In this document: positions 34,822 through 43,775 of the stretch, in pieces | Numbering within the stretch: the first letter of the stretch is position 1 | Layout of the letters: the number at the start of each line of letters is the position of its first letter | Source: Nocardioides oleivorans | Lineage (GTDB): Bacteria > Actinomycetota > Actinomycetes > Propionibacteriales > Nocardioidaceae | DNA: 64,000 nt | Assembly (NCBI RefSeq): GCF_004137255.1 | Contig: NZ_SDWT01000001.1 | Location: 1 to 64,000 of the forward strand | Reading direction: 5' to 3' | The notes under the pieces: generated by a model | Database searches by the model: none | What the model saw: only the letters and a program-made list of their open reading frames with translations | Told to the model about the DNA's origin: nothing | Made by a program: the position numbers and the translations under genes

Positions 34822-35922
34822 TCACCGGCGTACGCGCGCGCTGCCGCCGCCGGCGAGCGCACGGACCTCCGCCGCCGTCGCCATGGACGTGTCGCCGGGC
34901 GTGGTCATCGCCAGCGCGCCGTGGGCGGCGCCGAGCTCGAGGCACTGCTGGAGGGGCTCGCCCTCGAGCAGGCCGTAGACGAGGCCGGAGGCGAAGCCGT
35001 CGCCGCCGCCGACCCGGTCGAAGATGCCCAGGTGGTCACGCGGGGTGGAGGCGAGCACGCCCGTCTCCGGGGACCACGCGATGGCCTGCCAGTCGTTGTC
35101 GCTGGCCGAGTGGACCGTGCGCAGCGTCGTGGCGATCACCTTGAACCACGGCATCTTCTCCGCGACCGTGCCGACCATCGCCTCGAAGCTGTCCATCGGC
35201 AGCGAGCTCAGGTTCTCGTCGACGTGGGCGACCTCGAAGCCGAGAGCGGCGGTGAAGTCCTCCTCGTTGCCGATCATCACGTCGACGTGCCCGGCGAGCC
35301 GGGTGTTGACGTCACGGGCGAACTCCTGGCCACCGATCCCGGCCCACAGGCTGGGGCGGTAGTTGAGGTCGAAGGAGACGATCGTGCCGTGCTTCTGCGC
35401 AGCCGCCATCGCCTCCTCGGCGACCGCCGCGGCGTTCTCCGACAGCGCGGCGTAGATGCCGCCGGTGTGGAGCCAGCGCACCCCGCGACGACCGAAGAGG
35501 TCGTCCCAGTCGACGGTGCCGGGTCGCATGTGGGCGATGGCGGTGTTGGCCCGGTCGGACACGCCGACCGCACCGCGGACGCCGTACCCCCGCTCGGTGA
35601 AGTTCAGGCCGTTGCGCACGGTGCGCCCGATGCCGTCGTAGTCCTCCCAGCGGATCAGCGAGGTGTCGACGCCGCCCTGCATGATCAGGTTCTCGACCAG
35701 GTGGCCGATCTCGTTGTCGGCCAGTGCGGTGACGACGCCCGCGCGCTTGCCGAAGACCTTGCGCATGCCTCGCGCGACGTTGTACTCGCCGCCGCCCTCC
35801 CACGCCTCGAACCGGCGGGCGGTGCGGATGCGCCCCTCCCCCGGGTCCAGGCGCAGCATCACCTCGCCGAGCGCGACGATGTCGAGCTCGCACTCCTCGG
35901 CGGGTCGGGTCTCGATGGTCAT
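34822..35922 (-). CDS. kdgK: PfkB-family sugar kinase, probable 2-dehydro-3-deoxygluconokinase
   Basis: A 366-residue ribokinase-fold enzyme. FEAWEGGGEYNVARGMRKVF is the substrate-binding GG motif; the catalytic base lies in DRVGGGDGFASGLVYGLL (GAGD-type). Context, directly after eda and in an operon with kduI and kduD, points to phosphorylation of 2-keto-3-deoxygluconate to KDPG. Start ATG 35922 overlaps the eda stop (ATGA). Last gene of the uronate operon. Confidence 0.9.
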   Translation of the reverse strand: MTIETRPAEECELDIVALGEVMLRLDPGEGRIRTARRFEAWEGGGEYNVARGMRKVFGKRAGVVTALADNEIGHLVENLIMQGGVDTSLIRWEDYDGIGRTVRNGLNFTERGYGVRGAVGVSDRANTAIAHMRPGTVDWDDLFGRRGVRWLHTGGIYAALSENAAAVAEEAMAAAQKHGTIVSFDLNYRPSLWAGIGGQEFARDVNTRLAGHVDVMIGNEEDFTAALGFEVAHVDENLSSLPMDSFEAMVGTVAEKMPWFKVIATTLRTVHSASDNDWQAIAWSPETGVLASTPRDHLGIFDRVGGGDGFASGLVYGLLEGEPLQQCLELGAAHGALAMTTPGDTSMATAAEVRALAGGGSARVRR

Positions 35923-36575
35923 GCGGTCACTCCTTGGACGATCGGGTGCAGATCAGGTGCGTAGAGGGCGGTCGAGGCGGCGCACTTGGCGGCCACGTCG
36001 TCCCAGCGACCGGCCTTGAGCAGGTCGCCGGCCACCATCCAGCTGCCGCCGACTGCGGCGACGGACGGGTGGGCGAGGTAGTCCGGGGCGGTGTCGACGG
36101 TGATCCCGCCGGTGGGCATGAAGCGCACCTGCGGGAACGCGGCGGCGAGCGCCTTGATCGTGGCCAGCCCCCCGTTGGCCTCGGCCGGGAAGAACTTCAC
36201 GGTGTCGAGGCCCAGGTCGAGGGCGAGCATGATCTCGCTCGGGGTCGCCACGCCCGGGATCACCGGCACGCCGGCGTCCTGGCAGCGTCGTACGACGGAC
36301 GCACTGAGGCCCGGGGACACGACGAACTTCGCCCCCGCCTCGATCGCCTGGTCGACCTGGCGGTCGGTGAGGACGGTGCCGGCGCCGACGACGAGGTCGT
36401 CGTTGGCGGCGAGGCGGCGCAGGACCGCGGCCGCCTCCGGCGTGCGGAACGTCGCCTCGGCGACCGGCAGCCCGCCCTGCACGAGGGCCGCGCCGAGGGC
36501 GTCGGCCTTGGCTGGGTCGTCCAGGACGACCACCGGCACGATGCGGTGGCCGCCCAGGACGTCAGTGGCGTTCAC
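35919..36575 (-). CDS. eda: 2-dehydro-3-deoxyphosphogluconate (KDPG) aldolase
   Basis: A 218-residue class I aldolase splitting KDPG into pyruvate and glyceraldehyde 3-phosphate. The Schiff-base lysine is in DTVKFFPAEANGG, the catalytic Glu in VAEATFRTPEA, and the phosphate site in FMPTGGITVD. GTG start at 36575. Coupled to kdgK, and only 20 bp from the aldehyde dehydrogenase gene. Confidence 0.94.
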   Translation of the reverse strand: MNATDVLGGHRIVPVVVLDDPAKADALGAALVQGGLPVAEATFRTPEAAAVLRRLAANDDLVVGAGTVLTDRQVDQAIEAGAKFVVSPGLSASVVRRCQDAGVPVIPGVATPSEIMLALDLGLDTVKFFPAEANGGLATIKALAAAFPQVRFMPTGGITVDTAPDYLAHPSVAAVGGSWMVAGDLLKAGRWDDVAAKCAASTALYAPDLHPIVQGVTA

Positions 36576-36595
36576 GGTAGGAGTCGACCCCTCGA

Positions 36596-38098
36596 TCAAC
36601 GGAGCTCGGCGATGACGGTCTTGAGCTCGGTGTAGTCGTCGAGGCCGAAGGAGCCGAGCTCGCGACCCCAGCCGGACTGCTTGAAGCCGCCGCGGGGCAG
36701 CGTCACGTCGTCGGCGTGCCACGTGTTCAGCCACACCGTGCCGGCGCGGAGCTTGCTGCCGACCCGGTGCGCGGTGCCGAGGTCCTTCGACCAGACACCG
36801 GCGGCGAGGCCGTAGACGGTGTTGTTGGCGGCCGCGACGACCTCGTCCTCGGTGTCGAACGGGATGGCGGTGATGACGGGGCCGAAGATCTCGTCGGTCT
36901 GGACGGCCATGTCCTCGGTGACCCCGGTGATGAGGGTCGGCGAGAAGAAGTAGCCGGTCTCGGCGGCCCGGTCCGGGCTGCCGGCGACGATGTTGGCGCC
37001 GTCCTTGACCGCGCCCGCGACGTAGCCCATGACCTTCTCGTGCTGCTCCTGCGAGACCAGCGGTCCCATCGTGGTGCTCGGGTCGAAGCCGTCGCCCACC
37101 TTGATCGCCTTGGCCGCGGCCGCGACGCCCTCGATGACCTGGTCGAACACGTCGCGCTGGACGTAGAGGCGCGAGCCGTTGACGCAGCACTGGCCCTCGT
37201 TGAAGTAGCCGGCGAGCGCGGCGCCCGCGATGGCCGCCTCGAGGTCGGCGTCGTTGAAGATGATGTTGGGGGCCTTGCCACCGAGCTCGAGGGAGACCTT
37301 CTTGAGGTTCTTCGAGGCGCCGGCCGCGATCTTCTTGCCGACCTCGGTCGAGCCGGTGAAGGCGACCTTGTCGACGTCGAAGTGGTCGACGAGCGCGGCA
37401 CCGGCGTCGCCGAAGCCGGGCAGCACGTTGACGACGCCGGCGGGGACGCCGGCCTCGAGGAGCAGCTGGCCGAGGTAGAGCGCGGTGAGCGGGGTCTGCT
37501 CGGCCGGCTTGAGGACAACCGTGTTGCCGGCGGTGATCGACGGGATCACCTTGAAGGCAGCCATCGTGAGCGGGAAGTTCCACGGCACGATGCCGGCCAC
37601 GACGCCGAGGGCCTCGCGGCGGGTGTAGGCGTGGAACTCACGACCCGGCACCGACATCGGGATGGTGGTGCCCTCCATCTTGGTGGCCCAGCCGGCGAAG
37701 TAGCGGAAGAGCTCGGCGGCCACGCCGGCGTCGCCGCGGGCGGAGGCGAGGCTCTTGCCGTTGTCGAGCGACTCGAGCTGGGCGAACTCCTCGATCCGGT
37801 CGTCGATCATGTCGCCGATGCGCCACAGCAGGTGCGAGCGGTCGCGGGGAGTCATCTTCGACCACGACGAGCCGGACTCGAAGGCGTTGCGGGCAGCCAC
37901 CACGGCGCGGTCGGCGTCGACCGCGGACGCCTGGGCGACCGTCGCGAGGACCTGCTCGGTCGCGGGGTTGATGGTGTCGAAGGTCTTGCCGTCCTTCGCG
38001 TCGACCCACTCGCCGTCGATGAGGAGCTGGCGCGGCGAGGAGAGGAACGAGGAGACGGCGGGCAGGAGCTGGGAGTTCAGCTGGGAGTTCTCGGACAT
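36596..38098 (-). CDS. NAD(P)-dependent aldehyde dehydrogenase
   Basis: A 500-residue ALDH with catalytic Cys in NEGQCCVNGSR, general base in SLELGGKAPN, cofactor region VPWNFPLTMAAFK and GFKQSGWGRELG at the end. Similar to betaine/indoleacetaldehyde-type ALDHs, so substrate cannot be read from sequence. In this operon it may oxidise a sugar aldehyde such as a dialdose made by the neighbouring copper oxidase, or an alpha-ketoglutarate semialdehyde-like intermediate. Both are inference. The 85 bp to the permease gene contain no gene. Confidence 0.9.
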   Translation of the reverse strand: MSENSQLNSQLLPAVSSFLSSPRQLLIDGEWVDAKDGKTFDTINPATEQVLATVAQASAVDADRAVVAARNAFESGSSWSKMTPRDRSHLLWRIGDMIDDRIEEFAQLESLDNGKSLASARGDAGVAAELFRYFAGWATKMEGTTIPMSVPGREFHAYTRREALGVVAGIVPWNFPLTMAAFKVIPSITAGNTVVLKPAEQTPLTALYLGQLLLEAGVPAGVVNVLPGFGDAGAALVDHFDVDKVAFTGSTEVGKKIAAGASKNLKKVSLELGGKAPNIIFNDADLEAAIAGAALAGYFNEGQCCVNGSRLYVQRDVFDQVIEGVAAAAKAIKVGDGFDPSTTMGPLVSQEQHEKVMGYVAGAVKDGANIVAGSPDRAAETGYFFSPTLITGVTEDMAVQTDEIFGPVITAIPFDTEDEVVAAANNTVYGLAAGVWSKDLGTAHRVGSKLRAGTVWLNTWHADDVTLPRGGFKQSGWGRELGSFGLDDYTELKTVIAELR

Positions 38099-38183
38099 GA
38101 GAAGCCTTCCGGGTGCGGGATCAACGTGCGGGGGTGCTGGATGGGGCGGTCTGGAGGAGCGGGTGCTCGGGCGGGTGCTGCGA

Positions 38184-39194
38184 CTACTTGATGATCGCCA
38201 CCTTCGAACGGTCGAGGGTCAGCGCGACGGCGGCGACGATGATCGCGCCGTAGAGGATCTGCTCCCAGGCCGACGGCACGCCGACGATGGGCAGGCCGAC
38301 CCGCAGGAGGGTCACCACGAGCGCTCCCGCGAGGCTGCGCCAGAGCGAGCCGTGGCCGCCCGTGATCGCCGTACCACCGACGACGATGGCCGCGACGGCG
38401 GGCAGGAGCAGGTTGTCGGCCATGGTCGGGCTGCCGCTGAAGTTGCGGGAGGCGAGCATGACGGCGGCGAGACCGGCGCAGGCGCCGGAGATCGTGAACG
38501 CCGCGACCTTGACGATGTCGACGGGCGTCCCGGCCAGGCGGGCGGCGGACTCGGAGTAGCCGATGGCCTTGACGAAGCTCTCGAGCGGGGTGAGCTTGAG
38601 GACGAGCGAGACGACCGCGACGACCAGCACCGCGACGAAGAACGACATCGGGACGTAGCCCGCGACGTAGAGGTTGAGCCACTTCGTCGCGTCGCGGTCG
38701 ATGACGCGGATCGGGCCGGCGTCGGAGATGACGAGCGCGACGGCGGAGAAGATGCTCATGCCTCCGAGCGTCACCACGAAGGACGGGATCCGGAGCAGCA
38801 CGTGGGCCAGGCCCTGGATCGCGCCGATCGCACCGGCGGCGGCGATCACGACGAGGATGGTGAGGCCGCCCAGGTCGGGCAGCCACATCGCGAAGAAGAC
38901 CGTCGAGAGCGAGCAGAGTGCCGCGATCGACAGGTCGATGCCGCCGCACAGCACCACGAGCGTGGCGCCGGCCGCGAGCACCACGAGCGGTGCCGAGGTG
39001 CGGACGGCCGCGGTGAGGCTGCGCTGGGTCAGGAAGTCCGGGTCGGCGATCGTCAGTGCCGCGAGCAGCGCGACGAGGGCGATGACCGGCATGAACGACG
39101 TGACGCGCTGGGCGAGGGTCGGACCGCCCTTGACGACGGCGGCCTCGGCCGACGGGGTCTGGCCGGACTCGGGAGCCAGGACTGGGGTGGCCAT
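38184..39194 (-). CDS. Sugar ABC transporter permease (RbsC type), second copy
   Basis: A 336-residue membrane protein of the branched-chain/ribose permease family with about ten helices. Signatures: LVVLCGGIDLSIAALCSLS, FVVTLGGMSIFSAVALV, GYSESAARLAGTPV (EAA-like loop) and VVGGTAITGGHGSLW. The operon encodes two different permeases around one ATPase, so the channel is probably a heterodimer. ATG 39194 overlaps the ATPase stop by one base. Confidence 0.93.
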   Translation of the reverse strand: MATPVLAPESGQTPSAEAAVVKGGPTLAQRVTSFMPVIALVALLAALTIADPDFLTQRSLTAAVRTSAPLVVLAAGATLVVLCGGIDLSIAALCSLSTVFFAMWLPDLGGLTILVVIAAAGAIGAIQGLAHVLLRIPSFVVTLGGMSIFSAVALVISDAGPIRVIDRDATKWLNLYVAGYVPMSFFVAVLVVAVVSLVLKLTPLESFVKAIGYSESAARLAGTPVDIVKVAAFTISGACAGLAAVMLASRNFSGSPTMADNLLLPAVAAIVVGGTAITGGHGSLWRSLAGALVVTLLRVGLPIVGVPSAWEQILYGAIIVAAVALTLDRSKVAIIK

Positions 39195-40756
39195 CAGACC
39201 ATCTCCTTGACGAGGTCGAGCGGGGTCGGCTTGCCACCGGAGGGGCACGCGACCTCCTTGGTCGCCCGGCCGTCGTTCATCACGATGATCCGGTCGGACA
39301 TGCCGATGGCCTCCTCGAGGCTGTCGGCGAGCAGGACGGTGGCCACGCCGCTGTTGGCGAGCTCGCGCATCAGGCGGTAGACCTCCGAGCGCGCGCCGAT
39401 GTCGAGCCCCCGCGTCGGGTGGTCGAGCAGCAGCAGCCGGATGTCACCGGCGACGAGCCAGCGGGCCAGGACGACCTTCTGCTGGTTGCCCCCGGAGAGC
39501 CGACCGATCTGGGTGCCGCGGTGCGGGGTGCGGATCGAGAGGCGCTCGATCCACTTGTCCACCAGGGTCGCCTGCTTCTGCGGTATGACCATCGGGCCGG
39601 CGCAGCGGGACTTCTGCTTGGTGAGGGTCATGTTGTCGGCGACCGACATCGGCCCGACCATGCCCTCGATCTTGCGCTCGGCCGGGACGTACCCGACACC
39701 GGACGCGACCGCGGCACGGGTGCCGGACAGGTCGAGCTTCGCGCCGTCGAGGGTGACCTCGCCGGCCAGGGTGGGCTCGGCGCCGAAGAGCGCGCGGCAC
39801 ACGTCCTCGCGACCGGAGCCGTGCACGCCGACGATGCCGACGATCTCGCCGGCCTTCACCTCGAGGTCGACGTCGCGGAAGGTCTTGCCGGACATGCCCT
39901 TGACGACCAGCCGGGGCTCGGCCTCCGCGGCGGACCGCTCGGACATGCCCTCGTGGTAGTGGTCGTCGGACCCGGTGGAGCCGATCATCAGGCGGTGCAG
40001 GTCGGTCGGCGCGGCGTCAGCGGTGGGCATCTCGCCCACGGACTGACCACCGCGCAGCACGGCGACGCGGTCGCACACGTCGAGGACCTCGTCGAGGCGG
40101 TGCGAGACGAAGACGACCGACGCGAACTCGCGGAGCCGGCGCACCTGCGTGAAGAGGGTCTCGATCTCCTTCGACTCCAGCACCGAGGTGGGCTCGTCGA
40201 GGATGATCACGGGCGGGTTGGAGGTGCGCTCCTCGATGCGGAGCACCTTGGCGATCTCCACCATCTGGCGCTCGGCGAAGGTGAGGGTGTCGGTGCGCGC
40301 AAGGGGGTCGATGTGGGAGCCGATCTTGTCGAGCTGCTCCTGCGCCATCTTGCGCAGCGTGTCCCAGCGGTAGATGCCGCGCCGGACGCCCGCGCCCTCG
40401 CTGCCGAGGACGATGTTCTCGGCGGCGGTGAGGTTGGGGACCAGCGACTGCTCCTGGAACACCATGCCGATGCCGTGGTCTGCCGCCTCGACGACGCTGC
40501 GCAGCCTCACCTTCTCGCCGCGCACCCAGATCTCGCCGGCGTCGGGCCGGACCAGGCCGACCAGCGCCTTGAGCAGGGTGGACTTGCCGGCTCCGTTCTC
40601 GCCGGCGAGGCCGAGCACCTCGTTCTGGCGCACGACCAGGTCGACGCCGTCGAGCGCCTTGACGCCCGGGTAGTGCTTGACCAGGCCGCGCACCTCGAGG
40701 GCGTGGACCGGGGCCGGCGCCTCCGTCTCGGGGTGGGCCTGCACGTGGGTGGTCAC
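39194..40756 (-). CDS. Sugar ABC transporter ATP-binding protein (RbsA/MglA type)
   Basis: A 520-residue protein with two nucleotide-binding domains. The first has Walker A GENGAGKST and Walker B VIILDEPTS, but its signature is TFAERQ rather than LSGGQ. The second has a degenerate Walker A (GVHGSGRED, Lys replaced by Arg), a good LSGGNQQK signature, and LLLDHPTRG with His for the catalytic Glu. Such asymmetry is normal in the ribose/galactose importer ATPases. ATGA overlap with the upstream permease. Confidence 0.95.
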   Translation of the reverse strand: MTTHVQAHPETEAPAPVHALEVRGLVKHYPGVKALDGVDLVVRQNEVLGLAGENGAGKSTLLKALVGLVRPDAGEIWVRGEKVRLRSVVEAADHGIGMVFQEQSLVPNLTAAENIVLGSEGAGVRRGIYRWDTLRKMAQEQLDKIGSHIDPLARTDTLTFAERQMVEIAKVLRIEERTSNPPVIILDEPTSVLESKEIETLFTQVRRLREFASVVFVSHRLDEVLDVCDRVAVLRGGQSVGEMPTADAAPTDLHRLMIGSTGSDDHYHEGMSERSAAEAEPRLVVKGMSGKTFRDVDLEVKAGEIVGIVGVHGSGREDVCRALFGAEPTLAGEVTLDGAKLDLSGTRAAVASGVGYVPAERKIEGMVGPMSVADNMTLTKQKSRCAGPMVIPQKQATLVDKWIERLSIRTPHRGTQIGRLSGGNQQKVVLARWLVAGDIRLLLLDHPTRGLDIGARSEVYRLMRELANSGVATVLLADSLEEAIGMSDRIIVMNDGRATKEVACPSGGKPTPLDLVKEMV

Positions 40757-41772
40757 TTCGTCACCTGGTTCCTACGACGCTGGGGGATGACCGCGGCCGA
40801 GACGGCCGCGACGACGATGAGTCCCTGGACACCGCCCTGCCAGTAGGGGCTGACGCCGATCTGGACGAGGCCGTTGGTGAGGACGATGACGAGCAGCACG
40901 CCCACGGCGGAGTGGAGCACTCCCCCGCGCCCGCCGGTGAGCAGGGTGCCGCCGACGACGGCCGCGGTGATCGCCGCGAAGTCGTAGCCCTTGCCGGCCT
41001 GGACGAGGCCGGCGCTGAGCTGGCTGGTCACCATCACGCCCGCCAGCCCGTAGAACGAGCCGGCGAGGGTGAAGACGGCGACCTTGAACGGGGCGACCCG
41101 CACGCCCGAGAGCGCGAGCACCTCCTCGGCGCCGCCGATGGCGTACGCGTAGCGGCCCAAGCGCGAGTAGCGCTGGATCAGCCAGCCGACGAGCACGCAG
41201 CCCATCGCGATCCAGGTCAGGTAGGCCAGGCCCAGGAAGCGGTTGACGGCCCAGCCGTGCAGCATCTCGTCGGAGATGTTGGGCTGCACGCCCGAGAACA
41301 TCAGCGTCGCGATGCCGAGCCCGACGGCGGAGACGCCGAGCGTGGTCATGAACGACGGCACCTTCAGGCCGACCAGCGCGACCCCGCTCAGGCAGCCGAG
41401 GGCCGCACCGAGGCCGATCGCGACCAGGACCCCGAGGAGTCCCAGGTCGTTGCCGTTGCGGTTGTTGGCGACCAGGAGGGCCACCGCGATCGCGGAGGCC
41501 CCCATGACGCCCGGGGCGGAGAGGTCGATCGACCCCATCATCAGCACGAAGGTGATGCCGCAGGTCACGACGGCGAGGACCGCCGCCGCGTCCATGATGT
41601 TCTGCACGTTGCCGACCGTGCGGAAGTCAGGGCTCAGCACCGCGAAGATGCCGAAGATGACCACCAGTGCGATCGGGGGACCTGCGTCCCGGAGCGACAC
41701 CCCCCGCCGAGGCTGGGGGCGCGGCCCGACTGCGACCTCGTCGTCAGCCTTGGCGGGGGATGTCATGGTCAC
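40753..41772 (-). CDS. Sugar ABC transporter permease (RbsC type), first copy
   Basis: A 339-residue permease, about ten helices, with LMMGSIDLSAPGVMGASA, FMTTLGVSAVGLGIAT, GGAEEVLALSGVRV and VVGGTLLTGGRGG. GTG at 41772 overlaps the stop of the binding-protein gene (GTGA); an ATG two codons later is also possible. It works with the second permease, the ATPase and the lipoprotein to import a sugar, probably a uronate or uronate-containing oligosaccharide given the operon. Confidence 0.93.
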   Translation of the reverse strand: MTMTSPAKADDEVAVGPRPQPRRGVSLRDAGPPIALVVIFGIFAVLSPDFRTVGNVQNIMDAAAVLAVVTCGITFVLMMGSIDLSAPGVMGASAIAVALLVANNRNGNDLGLLGVLVAIGLGAALGCLSGVALVGLKVPSFMTTLGVSAVGLGIATLMFSGVQPNISDEMLHGWAVNRFLGLAYLTWIAMGCVLVGWLIQRYSRLGRYAYAIGGAEEVLALSGVRVAPFKVAVFTLAGSFYGLAGVMVTSQLSAGLVQAGKGYDFAAITAAVVGGTLLTGGRGGVLHSAVGVLLVIVLTNGLVQIGVSPYWQGGVQGLIVVAAVSAAVIPQRRRNQVTK

Positions 41773-42860
41773 GAAATCGCGCCCTGCGAGCGGCTGAAGA
41801 CGTTGTCGCAGGCGAAGTCGGCCTCGTCCACGGCGGGCGCGGAGAAGTCGGCGACGTTGTCGGCGGTGATGAGGAACTGCTCGGCGAACCAGGCGCGGTC
41901 CTCGGCGGCGATGTCGTCGACCGAGAGCTCACCGGTGGCCACGCAGTAGCCGATCGCCAGGCCGATGCCACCCTGCCACGGGCCGTCGGAGGAGACGGTC
42001 GCGGTCATGGTGCCGTCCTCGATGGCGGTCAGCGCGTCCGGGACGGCGTCGATGCCGACCACGGCCACGTCCGTGCGACCGGCCTGCTCGAGCGCGGCGA
42101 GCGCACCGAGGGCCATGTCGTCGTTGGCGGCCCAGATGCCCTTGACCTTGTCACCGTGCTTGGTGAGCAGGGTCTTGGTGACGGCCAGCGCCTCGTCGCG
42201 CGAGAAGTTGGCGGTCTGCTGGTCGAGGAGCTCGACCTCGGGGTTGGCCTCAAGCGACGCCTCGAGACCGGCGAAGCGGTCCTTGGCGGCACCGGTGTCG
42301 AGGATGCCCTGGAGGGCGATGATGCCGCCCGAGCCGCCGATGGCCTCGGCGAGCGCGTCGCCGATCTGCTGGCCGGAGTCGACACCGTCGTAGGTGATGT
42401 GGCTCAGCCACTGCGAGTAGTCCTCGACGTTGACGTCGGAGGGCTTGTTCCACTGGGTCACGAGGAAGGCGCCGGCCTCCTGCGCACCCTCGACGATCGG
42501 AAGGGTGTCCGAGTCGCCGTTGGGCAGGATGTTCATGACGAGGCAGTCGGTGTTGCCGGCGAGGAGCTGGGTGATCTGCTCCTGCTGCTTGGTCGAGTCG
42601 CCGTCGTAGGTCAGGCGCTGCTGCTCGAGGCCCATCTGCTCGGCGAACGCGTCGCCGCCGTCGAGCCACGAGGCCTCGTAGGGGTTGGACTCGTTGCGCA
42701 CCTGACCCACCAGGGTGACGTCCTCGGGCGCGCAGGCGGAGGCCTCGGAGCCGCCGTCGGTGCCGCCGCCGCCGCTGGCCTCTTCACTGCAGCCGGCGAG
42801 GGCGGCAGCAGCCAGGGTCAGGCCGAGCACGACTGCGGTCGGTCGAGAGGTGAACTTCAT
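41769..42860 (-). CDS. Sugar-binding lipoprotein of the ABC importer
   Basis: A 363-residue periplasmic-binding-protein-type I lipoprotein. Signal peptide with lipobox LAGC (Cys about 24) followed by a Gly-rich linker. Binding-protein blocks VGQVRNESNPYEASWLDGG, GIWAANDDMALGALAAL and VVGIDAVPDAL are typical of the ribose/galactose group. Several Trp and Asp residues line the likely sugar pocket. Substrate inferred from the kdu genes upstream. Confidence 0.93.
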   Translation of the reverse strand: MKFTSRPTAVVLGLTLAAAALAGCSEEASGGGGTDGGSEASACAPEDVTLVGQVRNESNPYEASWLDGGDAFAEQMGLEQQRLTYDGDSTKQQEQITQLLAGNTDCLVMNILPNGDSDTLPIVEGAQEAGAFLVTQWNKPSDVNVEDYSQWLSHITYDGVDSGQQIGDALAEAIGGSGGIIALQGILDTGAAKDRFAGLEASLEANPEVELLDQQTANFSRDEALAVTKTLLTKHGDKVKGIWAANDDMALGALAALEQAGRTDVAVVGIDAVPDALTAIEDGTMTATVSSDGPWQGGIGLAIGYCVATGELSVDDIAAEDRAWFAEQFLITADNVADFSAPAVDEADFACDNVFSRSQGAIS

Positions 42861-42950
42861 GGTCGATCCTCATTCTCTTTCGGTGCCGGTTGCCCCGGCG
42901 GTGGGACTGACTGGGTCAGGTACTGCCCCGAGGTGGTGGATTCCTTGCTG

Positions 42951-42980
42951 GGTGGTGCCGGGTGGTGCTGGGTGGTGCCG
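42951..42980. repeat. Three 10-bp tandem repeats
   Basis: GGTGGTGCCG, GGTGGTGCTG and GGTGGTGCCG follow one another in the 141-bp gap between kduD and the binding-protein gene. The gap contains no open frame of note. The repeat may be slippage-prone and might affect read-through into the transporter genes, which is speculative. Confidence 0.7.
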
Positions 42981-43001
42981 GATGAAGCAGGTCGTGCAGG
43001 T

Positions 43002-43775
43002 CTAGCGGGCCATCCAGCCGCCGTCGACGACCAGCACGTGGCCGTTGACGTAGTCGGCGGCGGAGGAGCTGAGGAACACCGCGGCGCCCGCGATGTCGTC
43101 GGCGGAGCCCCAGCGTCCGGCCGGGATCCGCTCGAGGATGGAGCGGGAGCGGTCCGGGTCCTCGCGCAGGGCGGTGGTGTTGTCGGTGGAGATGTAGCCG
43201 GGCGCGATGGCGTTGACCTGCACGCCGTGCGGGCCCCACTCGTTGGCCAGTGCCTTGGTCACGCCCGCGACGGCGTGCTTGCTGGCGGCGTACGACGCCA
43301 CGCGGATGCCGCCCTGGAAGGTCAGCAGGCTCGCGATGCTCACGATCTTGCCGTGGCCACGCTCGACCATCGGGCGGCCGAGCGCCTGCGCGAGCAGGAA
43401 CACGCCGTTGAGGTTGATGTCGAGCACGCGCTCCCAGTCCTCGCGGGAGACGTCGACGGTGTCCTGGCGGTCGATGATGCCGGCATTGTTGACCACGATG
43501 TCGACCTGCCGCGACGCGGCGAGCTCGGCACCGGTGCGCTCGACGGCGTCGAGGTCACCCATGTCGAGGTCGACCACGTCGACCTTGCCACCGAGCTCGA
43601 CCACGGCCTCGCGGGTCGCGTCGTTGCTGCCCGGACGACCGACGAGCACGACCTCGGCGCCCGCGCGGGTCATCCCGAGCGCGATCGCCCGGCCGATGCC
43701 CCGGCTCGCGCCGGTGACGACGGCGCAGCGGCCGGTCAGGTCGAAGGGGGAGACCGCCTGGGACGGGTGGGTCAC
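43002..43775 (-). CDS. kduD: 2-dehydro-3-deoxy-D-gluconate 5-dehydrogenase
   Basis: A 257-residue classical SDR. TGASRGIGRAI cofactor site, NNAGI motif, catalytic Ser (SIASLLTF) and YAASK with its Tyr and Lys all present; the C-terminus VLVVDGGWMAR is typical of KduD. It reduces 2,5-diketo-3-deoxygluconate to KDG after KduI. GTG start at 43775 overlaps the kduI stop (GTGA). Confidence 0.93.
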   Translation of the reverse strand: MTHPSQAVSPFDLTGRCAVVTGASRGIGRAIALGMTRAGAEVVLVGRPGSNDATREAVVELGGKVDVVDLDMGDLDAVERTGAELAASRQVDIVVNNAGIIDRQDTVDVSREDWERVLDINLNGVFLLAQALGRPMVERGHGKIVSIASLLTFQGGIRVASYAASKHAVAGVTKALANEWGPHGVQVNAIAPGYISTDNTTALREDPDRSRSILERIPAGRWGSADDIAGAAVFLSSSAADYVNGHVLVVDGGWMAR

